A stretch of 64,000 nt of DNA from Nodosilinea sp. WJT8-NPBG4 (GCA_019359285.1 JAHHHQ010000034.1:62001-126000); one strand, 5' to 3'. Shown: positions 54,233-63,450, counted from the first letter of the stretch. Made by a program: numbers and translations. Notes: generated by a model from the sequence alone, not told the origin.

Positions 54233-55411
54233 ATGGCCCACGATAGCGGCAGCAAAACCTTTGACGTTAAGGCAATGCTGCGAGATGAGCGCTTTTGGAA
54301 GATTGCCTTCCAGGTGATTACGCTGATCGTTGTCCTGCTCTTGCTGAGCTTTTTTCTGGGCAATTTGAACCGCAACCTAATTCAGCAGGGGCGGGCCTTT
54401 GGCTTTAGCTTTTTGCGGAACCCTGCGGGCTTTAGCATTGGCGAAAGCTTGATTCAATATCGCCCCAACGACCCCTATTGGCAGGCGCTGATGGTGGGCC
54501 TGGGCAACACCCTGACCCTGGTAGTAGGCGGTATTGTTTTGACCACTCTGCTGGGCGTAGTGGCTGGGGTGGCAAGCTTTTCTAAGAATTGGCTGTTGCA
54601 GAAGCTCAGCCGTCTCTATGTGGGGCTGGTGCAAAATATTCCGCTACTGCTCCAGCTGTTTTTTTGGTACTTTGCAATTTTTGGCGCGCTGCCCCGCCCC
54701 GAAGCACAAATTGGGGTGCTGGGTCTCGCCTTTTTGAATAACCGGGGGGTTTATATTCCCTGGGCCAGTAGTGCGCTGCTGGCAATATTAGGCATTGCGG
54801 CTACGGTTGGGGCGGCGATCGCGGCCCTCTATCTCTGGCGCTGGCGCACCAAAATTCGCATTGAAACCGGGGTCGGCGGTCGTCCTCAGTCGATCGCCCT
54901 GGCGGTGGTCGGGCTCGCCTGGCTCGCCATCATTACTGTGGGTATGAACTGGACAATTCCCCAGGGCATTGAGGGGGGTGGCGTAACCGGTGGTCTGCGC
55001 CTGTCGCGAGAGTATGTGGCCGCTCTAACTGCCCTGGTGTTTTACACCTCCGCTTTTGTGGCCGAGATTGTGCGGGCGGGCATTCAGTCGGTGTCGAAGG
55101 GACAGTGGGAAGCCGCTCGCACCCTCGGGCTAAATGCCGGTATGGTGATGCGGCTGGTGGTGTTCCCCCAGGCGCTGCGGGTGATTATTCCACCGATGAA
55201 CAGTCAGTACATGAACCTGACTAAAAACTCTAGCCTGGCCTTTGCGATCGCCTTTCCCGAAATTTATTCGATTGCCACCACCACATACAACCAAACTGGT
55301 CGACCGGTTGAAGTCTTCGTGGTCATGATGGCCACCTATTTAACCCTGTGTTTGGTGATAACTGTGGTGATGAACCAGTTCAACCGATCTGTGCAGTTTA
55401 AGGAGCGCTAA
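54233..55411 (+). CDS. natG: Amino-acid permease NatG
   Basis: 392-residue polar-amino-acid permease of the HisMQ class, with a long N-terminal region and about eight hydrophobic helices. GNTLTLVVGGIVLTTLLGVV and the EAA motif EAARTLGLNAGMVMRLVVFPQALR are typical, as is GLVQNIPLLLQLFFWY (family GTPLLVQLF). It pairs with NatH, 4 bases downstream. Confidence 0.88.
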   Translation: MAHDSGSKTFDVKAMLRDERFWKIAFQVITLIVVLLLLSFFLGNLNRNLIQQGRAFGFSFLRNPAGFSIGESLIQYRPNDPYWQALMVGLGNTLTLVVGGIVLTTLLGVVAGVASFSKNWLLQKLSRLYVGLVQNIPLLLQLFFWYFAIFGALPRPEAQIGVLGLAFLNNRGVYIPWASSALLAILGIAATVGAAIAALYLWRWRTKIRIETGVGGRPQSIALAVVGLAWLAIITVGMNWTIPQGIEGGGVTGGLRLSREYVAALTALVFYTSAFVAEIVRAGIQSVSKGQWEAARTLGLNAGMVMRLVVFPQALRVIIPPMNSQYMNLTKNSSLAFAIAFPEIYSIATTTYNQTGRPVEVFVVMMATYLTLCLVITVVMNQFNRSVQFKER

Positions 55412-55414
55412 GCT

Positions 55415-56632
55415 ATGACCTCCGTAACACCTGACTCTGTCTCCTCTGCACGTCCTGATGTGCTGGCCCTTGGGCCAGTGGCTTGGGCCAAAAAAAATCT
55501 GTTTAGCGACTGGTTCAACAGCCTACTGACCATCGTCATTGTCGGTATCTTTAGCTGGGGTATTTTTCGCCTTATCCTTTGGGCTTTCACCGTCGCCCAG
55601 TGGCAGGTCATTCCCAACAACTTTGGCCTGTTCATGTCTGGCACCTTTCCCTCCCAGCTGTACCCCCGTATCTGGGCCTTGCTGGCTGTGGTCTGCGGCC
55701 TGGCTGGTTTGTCGTGGGGAGTGCTGGGGCGCAATGTCTCTACCCTGTTTAGCCGGAATGTGCTGATTGGTCTAGGGATCGTTTGTGCATTCATTGTGCT
55801 GTTTCCGCCGACCCGACCCAACTCGCTACAGCTGTTGCCGATGGTTGCTCTGGTGGCTGGGGGGGCAGCGGCAGGGCGGCAGATCGGGCGCAAGTTCCCT
55901 GGGGTGGGCAAGTGGATCTCGCTGTCCTGGTTTTTATCGTATTTTGTCGCTCTCTGGCTGCTGGGCGGCGGCCTGGGGCTGACCAGGGTATCGACCAACG
56001 ACTGGGGGGGCTTAGTGCTGACCCTGTTTACGGCAGTGAGCGGCATTGTGCTGTGCTTTCCGCTGGGGCTGCTGCTAGCCCTGGGGCGGCGCAGTGCGCT
56101 ACCGGTGGTGCGCTTGCTATCTACCGTCTACATTGAGCTGGTGCGGGGTGTGCCCCTGGTGGCTTTTCTATTCATGGGGCAGGTGATGATTCCGCTGTTT
56201 TTGCCGATTGGGTCGCGACCTGATCGCATTCTGCGGGCGGTCATTGCGCTGGCTCTGTTTAGCGCGGCCTACCTGGCCGAAAACGTGCGCGCCGGCTTGC
56301 AGGCGGTACCTCGAGGTCAGCGCGAGGCCGCTATGTCCCTGGGGCTCAACACCCCCACCACCCTGGGCCTGATTATTCTGCCCCAGGCGCTCAAAATTGC
56401 GATTCCGGCAATCGTGGGGCAGTTTATCAGTCTGTTTCAAGACACGACGCTGCTATCGATTGTGGGACTGGCTGAGCTATTGGGCATTGGTAAATCAATC
56501 TTGGCCAACCCGGCCTATCTGGGGCGCTATGCCGAGGTCTACCTGTTCTTAGCGGTGATTTACTGGTTCTTCTGCTACGCCATGTCTTTGGCCAGCCGCA
56601 AAATTGAGGAGAAGCTCAACACCGAAAATTAG
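55415..56632 (+). CDS. natH: Amino-acid permease NatH
   Basis: 405-residue second permease of the importer. The N-terminal half carries extra helices not found in enteric HisM; the C-terminal half has ELVRGVPLVAFLFMGQVMIP and the EAA loop EAAMSLGLNTPTTLGLIILPQALK. Such enlarged permeases are usual in the AapQM/BztBC/NatGH group. It begins 4 bases after natG. Confidence 0.88.
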   Translation: MTSVTPDSVSSARPDVLALGPVAWAKKNLFSDWFNSLLTIVIVGIFSWGIFRLILWAFTVAQWQVIPNNFGLFMSGTFPSQLYPRIWALLAVVCGLAGLSWGVLGRNVSTLFSRNVLIGLGIVCAFIVLFPPTRPNSLQLLPMVALVAGGAAAGRQIGRKFPGVGKWISLSWFLSYFVALWLLGGGLGLTRVSTNDWGGLVLTLFTAVSGIVLCFPLGLLLALGRRSALPVVRLLSTVYIELVRGVPLVAFLFMGQVMIPLFLPIGSRPDRILRAVIALALFSAAYLAENVRAGLQAVPRGQREAAMSLGLNTPTTLGLIILPQALKIAIPAIVGQFISLFQDTTLLSIVGLAELLGIGKSILANPAYLGRYAEVYLFLAVIYWFFCYAMSLASRKIEEKLNTEN

Positions 56633-56818
56633 ATGCTCCCCGGCAAAATATCTCTCCGTGTAACAGTTGACAGTCTGGAATCCAGAAACCTTCTAGGGTT
56701 AAGGCAAAATAGCATTATCTTGCGCTAACGCCCCGGCCTATCGGGTTTAGCTATGTTGAAAACGTTCATTTCGTGAGTTGTTAGCAGCCCCGAGGGCGCG
56801 ATAAAGAGGAAACCTTTC

Positions 56819-57598
56819 ATGACACAGTTTCAGACGGAGCAACCATTGGCCCACGCTACCAGCACCGAGCCCGTGATCGTCGCCCGCGACGTGGAAAAGT
56901 GGTATGACAACGGCTTTCACGTGCTGAAAGGCGTCAGCATGACGGTCTATAAGGGCGAAGTGCTAGTGGTAATGGGGCCGTCTGGGTCAGGTAAGTCGAC
57001 GTTTATTCGCACCTTCAATGCCCTAGAACCCTATCAGAAGGGCTCTATCGAAGTCGATGGCATCACTATTTCCCACGACTTGAAAAATATTGAGGCCATC
57101 CGCCGCGAGGTGGGCATGGTGTTTCAGCAGTTCAACCTGTTCCCTCACCTGACGGTGCTGCAAAACGTGACGTTGGCCCCGATTTGGGTGCGTCGCTGGC
57201 CCAAGGCCAAGGCCCAAGAAGTCGCCATGCAGCTGCTAGAGCGGGTGGGTATTTTAGAGCAGGCCCACAAGTTTCCCGGTCAGCTGTCGGGTGGGCAGCA
57301 GCAGCGGGTGGCGATCGCCCGTTCCCTCGCTATGCAGCCCAAAGTGATGCTGTTCGATGAACCTACTTCCGCCCTTGACCCTGAGATGGTGCGGGAAGTG
57401 CTGGATGTGATGCGTGGCCTGGCTAAGTCGGGCATGACCATGGTGTGTGTAACCCACGAAGTTGGCTTTGCCCGCGAGGTGGCCGATCGCGTAGTGCTGA
57501 TGGATGGCGGCTACTTAATCGAAGAAAATACCCCCCAAGAATTCTTTGGCAACCCCCGCGAAGACCGCACCCAGAAGTTCCTCTCTCAAATTTTGTAG
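56819..57598 (+). CDS. bgtA: Amino-acid ABC transporter ATPase BgtA
   Basis: 259-residue ATPase. Walker [10 protein letters not shown] is at 53-61, signature [15 protein letters not shown] and Walker [16 protein letters not shown] follow, and the H-loop is in [10 protein letters not shown]. It is nearly the canonical GlnQ/BgtA type. A 186-base spacer with an AAGAGGAAA ribosome site separates it from natH. In Nostoc, BgtA is shared between two importers; whether a second exists here is unknown. Confidence 0.9.
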   Translation: MTQFQTEQPLAHATSTEPVIVARDVEKWYDNGFHVLKGVSMTVYKGEVLVVMGPSGSGKSTFIRTFNALEPYQKGSIEVDGITISHDLKNIEAIRREVGMVFQQFNLFPHLTVLQNVTLAPIWVRRWPKAKAQEVAMQLLERVGILEQAHKFPGQLSGGQQQRVAIARSLAMQPKVMLFDEPTSALDPEMVREVLDVMRGLAKSGMTMVCVTHEVGFAREVADRVVLMDGGYLIEENTPQEFFGNPREDRTQKFLSQIL

Positions 57599-57701
57599 AT
57601 GCAGGACAAAACCTTAGCCTTGGCGCAGGCAGCGGTAGGATTTCGGTCTAGATGAGGCAAACTTAGGGTTAAGCTACGGCATTGCCCGAGGGTTCAACCT
57701 C

Positions 57702-58088
57702 ATGGATATTCTCGAACAGATTCGCCTTGACTACCAGCGGTTCCCCCACGATCAGAGCTACCACCTCTACGCTGAGGATGTGTACTTCAAAGACCCGCTG
57801 AACCAGTTTCGCGGCGTCGATCGCTACCGACGCATGATTGGTTTTATCAGCCACTGGTTTAAGGATGTCAACCTGCAACTGCACGGGATAGAGCACTCTA
57901 GCCCCAGCCAAATTGACACTCGCTGGACGCTGAGTTGGGTAGCCCCAGTGCCGTGGCAGCCGCGCATGAGTATTCCCGGTCGCAGTGAGCTGGGCGTAAG
58001 GGAAGATGGCAAGGTGATATCCCATATTGACTATTGGAATTGTTCTCGGCTGTCGGTGCTCAAGCAGTTGTTTGCTTTGCGCGCCTAA
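57702..58088 (+). CDS. DUF2358-type NTF2-like protein
   Basis: 128-residue soluble protein with an NTF2-like fold predicted from EDVYFKDPLNQFRGVDRYRR (a hallmark of DUF2358), LQLHGIEHSSPSQIDTRWTL and ISHIDYWN. The family is shared by cyanobacteria and plants with no settled function. An ATG at 57702 begins the conserved part. No operon partner. Confidence 0.78.
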   Translation: MDILEQIRLDYQRFPHDQSYHLYAEDVYFKDPLNQFRGVDRYRRMIGFISHWFKDVNLQLHGIEHSSPSQIDTRWTLSWVAPVPWQPRMSIPGRSELGVREDGKVISHIDYWNCSRLSVLKQLFALRA

Positions 58089-58096
58089 GTCTTGAG

Positions 58097-58141
58097 CTCC
58101 ATTCAAGTTGATGAACATCGAGTCAAGCAACCTGAATGGAG
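58097..58141. repeat. 14-bp imperfect hairpin after the DUF2358 gene
   Basis: CTCCATTCAAGTTG (58097-58110) pairs with CAACCTGAATGGAG (58128-58141) at 13 of 14 positions around a 17-base loop. No T-run follows. Confidence 0.5.
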
Positions 58142-58224
58142 CCTCAATGGGCTGAATGTCTGCGGGTAAGCTAGGGACATTGATGGGCAAAATTACTGCC
58201 AAAATCGAGGTCGATCTGTAGAGG

Positions 58225-58644
58225 ATGTCTATGCGGCTGCTACAAAAGGTGTCGGCTGGGGTTTGCTTGCTCATTGGGCTACCCATCATCATGATGGCAA
58301 CGGTTGAGAGCCTCAACCCCAATACCTCCCCTAAAGACCGATCGGGGTTGATGGCCGCCCTGGCATTCTTTGGACTGCCGCCAACGGCTTTAGGAGGCTG
58401 GTTAATCTGGAACTTGCGCCAGCAACACGAGCGATCGCTAGAAATACTCGCCGATCAACAAGAGCAGCAGTTTCTACAGCTTCTTCAAGACCAAAAGGGC
58501 GACCTCACAGTGCTTCAGTTTGCCACTGCAACCCAGATGTCGCTGGAAGAATCCAAAGTTTACCTAGACAAAAAAGCACAGCAGCTGAATGCCTCGTTCG
58601 ACGTTTCAGACAACGGGGCAGTAGTCTACCGCTTTCCCCTGTAA
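58225..58644 (+). CDS. Two-helix membrane protein, intact tandem copy
   Basis: 139-residue protein with hydrophobic segments at about 8-24 (VSAGVCLLIGLPIIMMAT) and 40-62 (LAFFGLPPTALGGWLIWNL). A helical cytoplasmic part (about 64-120) with LEILADQQEQQFLQLLQDQK and a short C-terminal domain ending GAVVYRFPL follow. Unknown family. It is the first of two tandem copies; GAGG precedes the start in both. Confidence 0.75.
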   Translation: MSMRLLQKVSAGVCLLIGLPIIMMATVESLNPNTSPKDRSGLMAALAFFGLPPTALGGWLIWNLRQQHERSLEILADQQEQQFLQLLQDQKGDLTVLQFATATQMSLEESKVYLDKKAQQLNASFDVSDNGAVVYRFPL

Positions 58645-58833
58645 GCGTCTACGAGCCAGATGAATGGGGCTATCCAACGGGGTAACTGGTGAGATAGGCC
58701 ATAACTTGCCGGGGCAACTGAGTTGCTTCTTATTATAAAGAGGGTTAGAAGGGGCCAATCTCTGTGGGCGAGCTGGAGAAACAATGGTTACGATAACCGT
58801 CAAAGTCGAGAGCGATTGGTAGAGGAGACGGCT

Positions 58834-59253
58834 ATGCGGAAGTTACAGAAGGCCTTGGCTGGAGCTTGTTTGTTGTTTGGACTATCCATTCCGCTGCTGG
58901 CGGCTGTATACGCAATTGGGTCTGGCGATGATTTTGAACTTGAAGACCCCGACGGAGCTGGGGTTGCTCTAGTCGTGTTTGGCCTAGCTCCTACCGCCCT
59001 GGGCGGCTGGCTAGCGTGGAATCTGCGCCACAGCAATTAGCAAACATCTCGATCACTGTCACTACAGCAAGAGCAGCTTTTTTTACAGCTGCTTCAAAGT
59101 CAGGAGGGCGACCTCACCATTGTTCAGTTTGCGGCGGCTGCGCAAATGCCGGTTGAGCAGGCCAAAGCGTTTCTCGATCAAAAAGCTCAGGTCCTCGACG
59201 CATCCTTCGATGTCAAAGATACTGGGGCAATTGTCTATCGCTTTCCCCTATAG
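58834..59253 (+). pseudogene. Second tandem copy with in-frame amber codon
   Basis: A 139-codon frame the same length as the copy at 58225, with ATG at 58834 and GAGGAG upstream. An in-frame TAG at 59038-59040 falls after residue 68 (WNLRHSN). The frame then continues without shift: LSLQQEQLFLQLLQSQEGDL, QMPVEQAKAFLDQKAQ, and ends GAIVYRFPL at a normal TAG, aligning closely with the first copy. So it is a recent nonsense mutant, a recoded or truncated gene giving a 68-residue two-helix peptide, or a sequencing error. Confidence 0.85.
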
Positions 59254-59257
59254 ACGT

Positions 59258-60535
59258 CTACAGATACTCGCGGTTGAGATAGGGTTGCAGCACCTCAGGC
59301 ACTCGCACTGAGCCGTTGGCCTCCTGGTAGTTTTCGAGAATAGCGGCCATGGTGCGGCCGATGGCTAGCCCCGATCCATTGAGGGTGTGTAGGTATTGAG
59401 TGCCTTTTTGACCCGCTGATTTAAAGCGAATGTTGGCACGACGAGCCTGGAAATCTAGGCAGTTTGAGCAGCTAGAGATCTCGCGATAGCTCTCAGAAGA
59501 GGGCATCCACACTTCAAGATCGTAGGTTTTGCAGCTGGAGAAGCCCAGATCGCCAGTACACAGTGCCAGCACTCGGTAGGGCAGCTTAAGCTGTTGCAGA
59601 ATGTCCTCAGCATCGCCCACCAGCGACTCTAGCTCATCGAAAGAGGTGTCGGGGTGCACAAACTTGTACATCTCCACCTTGTTGAACTGGTGGAGGCGAA
59701 TGAGCCCGCGCGTGTCTTTGCCATAGCTGCCGGCCTCGCGGCGAAAGCAGGGGGTGTAGGCACAGTAGTGAATGGGTAGCTGCTCAGCCCCCAGAATTTC
59801 GTCGCGGTGCAGGTTGGTAAGGGGCACCTCGGCAGTAGGCGTGAGCCACAGGTCATCGTTGCGGCACTGAAAGCTTTCTTCGGCGAACTTGGGCAGCTGG
59901 CCTGAGGCGGTCAGCGCGGCCGAATTCACTAGATAGGGGGGAATAACTTCGTCGTAGCCCGCTTTGGTGTGGCGATCGAGCATGAAGGAAATTAGCGCTC
60001 GTTCCAGCGCAGCACCTGCACCCTTCAAGACAACAAAGCGGCTCTGGGCAATTTTTTCGGCGGCGCGTTTGAAGTCGAGAATGCCTAGGGTTTCGCCAAT
60101 TTCCCAGTGGGGTTTGGCGGGCTGCTTCGGTAAATGCTCGTTGCCCCAGCGGCGCACTTCAACGTTTTCGGTTTCGTCTTTGCCAACGGGGGTGGTATCG
60201 CTGGGCAGGTTGGGCAGGCCGAGCAGAATGGCCTCAATCTGGGATTTAATCTCGCGCTCCTGGGGTTCCAGGGTTTGTAGCTCGGCCTTGACCTGGTTGC
60301 CTTCGTCTTTAAGAGCGGTGACTTCTGGGCCGTTGGGGGCGGCCCCGGCTTTGATGGTTTGGCCGACCTGCTTGCCGATCTCGTTGCTGCGGGCTTGGAG
60401 CTGCGATCGCACCGTCTCTATCTGGCGCTGCTGCTGGTCTAGCTCTAGCAGCGGAGTCAAATCGTACTTGCCCCGCTTACCCAGAGCAGACTGCACCCGC
60501 TCCGGGTTTTCTCGTATTTGCTTTAGATCTAGCAC
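59258..60535 (-). CDS. serS: Seryl-tRNA synthetase
   Basis: 425-residue class II synthetase that charges tRNA(Ser). The N-terminal coiled-coil arm (about 30-105) begins [20 protein letters not shown]. Motif 2 has [22 protein letters not shown] and motif 3 is [33 protein letters not shown] is also typical. Full length. Its 3' end lies 4 bases from the end of the convergent pseudogene. Confidence 0.95.
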   Translation of the reverse strand: MLDLKQIRENPERVQSALGKRGKYDLTPLLELDQQQRQIETVRSQLQARSNEIGKQVGQTIKAGAAPNGPEVTALKDEGNQVKAELQTLEPQEREIKSQIEAILLGLPNLPSDTTPVGKDETENVEVRRWGNEHLPKQPAKPHWEIGETLGILDFKRAAEKIAQSRFVVLKGAGAALERALISFMLDRHTKAGYDEVIPPYLVNSAALTASGQLPKFAEESFQCRNDDLWLTPTAEVPLTNLHRDEILGAEQLPIHYCAYTPCFRREAGSYGKDTRGLIRLHQFNKVEMYKFVHPDTSFDELESLVGDAEDILQQLKLPYRVLALCTGDLGFSSCKTYDLEVWMPSSESYREISSCSNCLDFQARRANIRFKSAGQKGTQYLHTLNGSGLAIGRTMAAILENYQEANGSVRVPEVLQPYLNREYL

Positions 60536-60609
60536 AGCAGCCCTCTACAATCTGAAATCTGATGTTTTGACAGGAAACCCCTTGCCAATAGATCAGAATA
60601 TCAGCATTC

Positions 60610-60849
60610 CTAAAATACCTGCTCAATCTCGGCAATTTCAGGAATAAACTCGCGCAGGCGACGCTCGATGCCCATGCGCAGGGTCATGGCAGAGCTGGGG
60701 CAAGAGCCGCAGGCCCCTTGTAGACGTAGTTTGACTACTGGGCCGTCGATTTCGACTAGCTCCACGTTGCCGCCGTCGGCCAGCAGGTAGGGACGCAGTT
60801 CATCTAGAACCTGTTCCACATTGGGAGGGGTAAGGGCAAGCGTTTCCAT
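60610..60849 (-). CDS. NifU-type Fe-S scaffold (Nfu/CnfU)
   Basis: 79-residue protein equal to the C-terminal domain of Nif[23 protein letters not shown] opens the fold, and CGSC (Cys47, Cys50) binds the cluster across a dimer. It carries 4Fe-4S or 2Fe-2S clusters to targets such as photosystem I in cyanobacteria. Free-standing, with serS about 75 bases downstream on the same strand. Confidence 0.92.
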   Translation of the reverse strand: METLALTPPNVEQVLDELRPYLLADGGNVELVEIDGPVVKLRLQGACGSCPSSAMTLRMGIERRLREFIPEIAEIEQVF

Positions 60850-61124
60850 GGGCTATAGCTACCAAAAGTATTGAGAGGCCATCTCCATTCTAAGGATTTT
60901 GGCCCCAAATCAGAGCAATCAGCCTGATCTAACTGACGATTTCACCAGCGAGGAAAGTTATCTCTTCCCTAGGTCAACTTCTATGGAAAGCAACAGCGGT
61001 TCTCATTTCTTTATGGGGTCATGTCTCGTAGTTGCGTAGACTTAACCTTGAGGGGTCAAGCTTTGATGAAAAAAGCGCTCGAAATCATTGACAGAAGCCC
61101 CCACCTTTCCTCAGGAAACTCAAT

Positions 61125-62084
61125 ATGCCTTTTACGATCGATTCTGCCCGTAATATTTTCCCCACTACTTTAACGGCGGATTCTGTACCAGCAACCATTG
61201 CTCGTTTTACCCAACTCAGCGCCGAAGACCAGCTGGCTCTGATCTGGTTTGCCTACTTAGAGATGGGGAGCAGTATTACCATTGCGGCTCCTGGTGCGGC
61301 CAGCATGCAGTTTGCTGAAGCCACCATGGAGCAAATTCGCAAGATGCCTTTTCAGGAGCAGTCTCAAACGATGTGCGACCTGGCGAACCGGGCCGATACT
61401 CCGGTTGGTCGCACCTACTCGACCTGGTCGCCCAATATTAAGCTCGGCTTTTGGTACCGCCTGGGCCAGTGGATGGAAGAAGGCTCCGTTGCGCCTATCC
61501 CTGAGGGGTATAAGCTGTCGGCCAATGCCGCAGCAGTATTGCAGTCGATTCGCACCCTGGAGTCTGGTCAACAGATCACGGTGCTGCGCAATGCGGTTGT
61601 CGATATGGGATTTGATGCCAAGCAGATGGGCAGCTACACCCGCGTCTCTGAGCCCGTTGCGCCGCCTCAGGACATGGCCAAGCGCAGCCAGGTCACCATT
61701 GAGGGTGTCACTAACACCACAGTGCTGTCCTACATGGACAACCTCAACGCCAATGACTTCGACGCGTTGATCGAACTTTTCACCCCTGACGGTGCGCTAC
61801 AGCCTCCCTTCCAGCGCCCGATTACCGGCAAAGAAGGAATTCTTCGGTTCTTTCAGGAAGATTGCCAAAATCTCAAGCTGATTCCTGAGCGCGGAGTCAC
61901 TGAGCAAGCTGAAGATGGCTTTACCCAAATTAAGGTGACTGGCAAGGTGCAGACCCCCTGGTTTGGCGCTGGCGTCGGCATGAATATTGCCTGGCGGTTT
62001 TTGCTCAACCCCGAGGGCAAGATTTTCTTTGTCGCCATTGACCTGCTGGCCTCACCGAAGGAACTGCTCAACCTAGTTCGCTAG
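61125..62084 (+). CDS. ocp: Orange carotenoid protein (OCP)
   Basis: 319-residue photoprotective carotenoid protein. The N-terminal domain (about 1-165) has Tyr44, Trp41, Trp110 and Arg155; the C-terminal NTF2-like domain (about 190-319) has Tyr203 and Trp290, matching Synechocystis Tyr201/Trp288 with a 2-residue linker insertion. Arg155 normally pairs with Glu244; the aligned residue here appears to be Asp246 (FFQEDC), a conservative change that I could not verify with an alignment. The frp gene follows, so recovery is likely FRP-dependent (OCP1 type). Confidence 0.95.
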   Translation: MPFTIDSARNIFPTTLTADSVPATIARFTQLSAEDQLALIWFAYLEMGSSITIAAPGAASMQFAEATMEQIRKMPFQEQSQTMCDLANRADTPVGRTYSTWSPNIKLGFWYRLGQWMEEGSVAPIPEGYKLSANAAAVLQSIRTLESGQQITVLRNAVVDMGFDAKQMGSYTRVSEPVAPPQDMAKRSQVTIEGVTNTTVLSYMDNLNANDFDALIELFTPDGALQPPFQRPITGKEGILRFFQEDCQNLKLIPERGVTEQAEDGFTQIKVTGKVQTPWFGAGVGMNIAWRFLLNPEGKIFFVAIDLLASPKELLNLVR

Positions 62085-62437
62085 GTCGATGGTTGTGGAA
62101 AGCGGGTTAGCTGGGCGATCGCCAGCTTGAGGTCTACTGGGCCAAAGTTAACCTAAGGCTGGCTGATCGCTAGCTAACCCATGTTCCCTTTTCTGGCTGC
62201 TGGGCCTTTTCTGAGACGGAAGGCCCAGCAGCCAGTATTGTTTTGAGCCTGGCCAAAGTGGGTGTATGCAGGTGGCTGAGGCTTGCTAGGCCTCCAGAGA
62301 ACATTGCAAAGTTTTGCAACATGTCTCTAATATAGAAAAACGTTAAACAAAATCATTGACTGAGCAATGGCTTAGCCCACCGGCGGTCATAGCGTTTTCA
62401 CCCGTCTTTTCTCAAGATTCCTTTTTTAAAAGTCGTA
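62085..62437. other. ocp-frp spacer
   Basis: About 350 bases. It holds a 23-base imperfect inverted repeat (62104-62126 with 62158-62180, ends GGGTTAGCT/AGCTAACCC) and the ocp terminator. The last 190 bases, with AT-rich TCTAATATAGAAAAACG, should contain the frp promoter. No further gene. Confidence 0.45.
62193..62244 (+). terminator. Intrinsic terminator of ocp
   Basis: A 16-bp perfect stem CTGGCTGCTGGGCCTT (62193-62208) with 62220-62235 around an 11-base loop, then TATTGTTTT. It suggests ocp and frp are transcribed separately. Confidence 0.88.
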
Positions 62438-62767
62438 ATGCATACCAGCGAACTCCAGTGGTCATCTGAGGAAAAAGACCTTGCTAAGGCGGCGATCGCA
62501 ACGGCCTACAGCCGCGAGATTAACGGATTGGTTCAGGTCGTGCGCGATCGAGCCGGCAGCCTCAACAGCATGGATGACCTTTGGCAACTCCATGACTTTC
62601 TTAGCGCCCGCCGCCATGAACTCGATGGCAAATACGACGATCGCGAGTCGGCGTTGCTATTTGTCTTTTCAAGTTTGGTGAAAGAAGGCTGGCTGAGCTT
62701 AGACGAGCTAGAGGGGCTAGACTCGGCCAAGCTGTCGAAGATTACTGCCCTTACGCGCATGTTCTAG
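62438..62767 (+). CDS. frp: Fluorescence recovery protein (FRP)
   Basis: 109-residue helical dimer that drives photoactivated OCP back to its orange form and releases it from the phycobilisome. DDLWQLHDFLSARRHELDGK carries Trp49, Asp53 and Arg59, equivalent to the Synechocystis Trp50, Asp54 and Arg60. YDDRESALLFVFSSLVKEG completes the conserved core. The length equals Slr1964. It lies immediately after ocp, though with its own promoter region. Confidence 0.95.
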   Translation: MHTSELQWSSEEKDLAKAAIATAYSREINGLVQVVRDRAGSLNSMDDLWQLHDFLSARRHELDGKYDDRESALLFVFSSLVKEGWLSLDELEGLDSAKLSKITALTRMF

Positions 62768-62817
62768 TCTTGTTTGCAGAGCCAGAACAGGCCTGCTTTG
62801 CTTAGGTAAACCTAAGA

Positions 62818-62873
62818 GTACGCAAACGAAAGGGGAGGTGCTAAACCTAGCATCTCCCCTTTCGTTTACGTAC
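62818..62873. terminator. Bidirectional 26-bp hairpin
   Basis: Arms 62818-62843 and 62848-62873 pair along 26 positions with one G-T wobble and one C-A mismatch, around a 4-base AACC loop. It separates convergent frp and hli. T-rich edges on both sides (TTTCGTTT) support a shared terminator. A smaller CTTAGG-TAAA-CCTAAG hairpin precedes it (62801-62816). Confidence 0.82.
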
Positions 62874-62903
62874 TTAGTTTTCTACTTGTGCGGCTGTAGA
62901 ACC

Positions 62904-63047
62904 CTACATGATGCCGATCTGGGACAGAATGCCCTGCCCGGTTAGAAACTCGGTAGCTACACCAATCACGAAGCCCAGCATAGCCAGCCGGCCGTTCCAG
63001 GTTTCCGCAAAGTCTACAAAGCCGAACTTGGTCTGGTTGGTTTCCAT
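62904..63047 (-). CDS. High-light-inducible protein (short HLIP)
   Basis: 47-residue single-helix protein of the chlorophyll a/b-binding superfamily. The motif is ETWNGRLAMLGF, where Glu, Asn and Arg bind chlorophyll and form the ion pair, followed by a helix through VIGVATEFLTG. It binds chlorophyll and carotenoid and guards photosystem assembly during light stress. GGAG lies upstream of the ATG at 63047. Confidence 0.92.
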   Translation of the reverse strand: METNQTKFGFVDFAETWNGRLAMLGFVIGVATEFLTGQGILSQIGIM

Positions 63048-63090
63048 GGTGGATATCTCCTAAATGATTAGAGGTGCAAAATCAATATCC

Positions 63091-63107
63091 TGTTACTTAA
63101 CGTAACA
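63091..63107 (-). promoter_or_regulatory. HLR1-like palindrome upstream of hli
   Basis: On the gene strand TGTTACGTTAAGTAACA, 44 bases before the short HLIP start. It has the same form GTTACG-WWNN-GTAACA as the site at 27095 and approximates the RpaB HLR1 consensus with two substitutions. Confidence 0.55.
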
Positions 63108-63208
63108 TAGATTTTTGGAAGCGTGGTATGGAAACGATGACTTTTTCGATGGTGGCTATTCAGTCGCTCAACGTCATTAGTTCGTATCCAATGCAGCTAA
63201 AACTCTAT

Positions 63209-63421
63209 CTACAGGTTGGTTAGCCAGGTAACAATGCCGTGACCTGTGGTCGCTTCAAATAGCACCGCCGATACAAAGCCCAGCATCGCTAGGCGACCAT
63301 TAAGCTTTTCAGCGTATTCATTGAAGCCAAACTGCTGGCTGTCATCAAAATAAACTTTTGGTTCAACGGCAAAGTTGTTCAAACGACCGCCTTCTTCGGT
63401 GGTGTAACCGTTTGTGGTCAT
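63209..63421 (-). CDS. High-light-inducible protein (long HLIP)
   Basis: 70 residues from ATG at 63421, with GGAG upstream; a longer frame to 63460 runs into the HLR1 site. An N-terminal extension (NNFAVEPKVYFDDSQQFGFN) precedes the helix EKLNGRLAMLGFVSAVLFEATTG. HLIPs of this size often associate with photosystem II or its assembly intermediates. Confidence 0.92.
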   Translation of the reverse strand: MTTNGYTTEEGGRLNNFAVEPKVYFDDSQQFGFNEYAEKLNGRLAMLGFVSAVLFEATTGHGIVTWLTNL

Positions 63422-63450
63422 GGGGTGTTCTCCGTTGCTTTTGTGAATCG

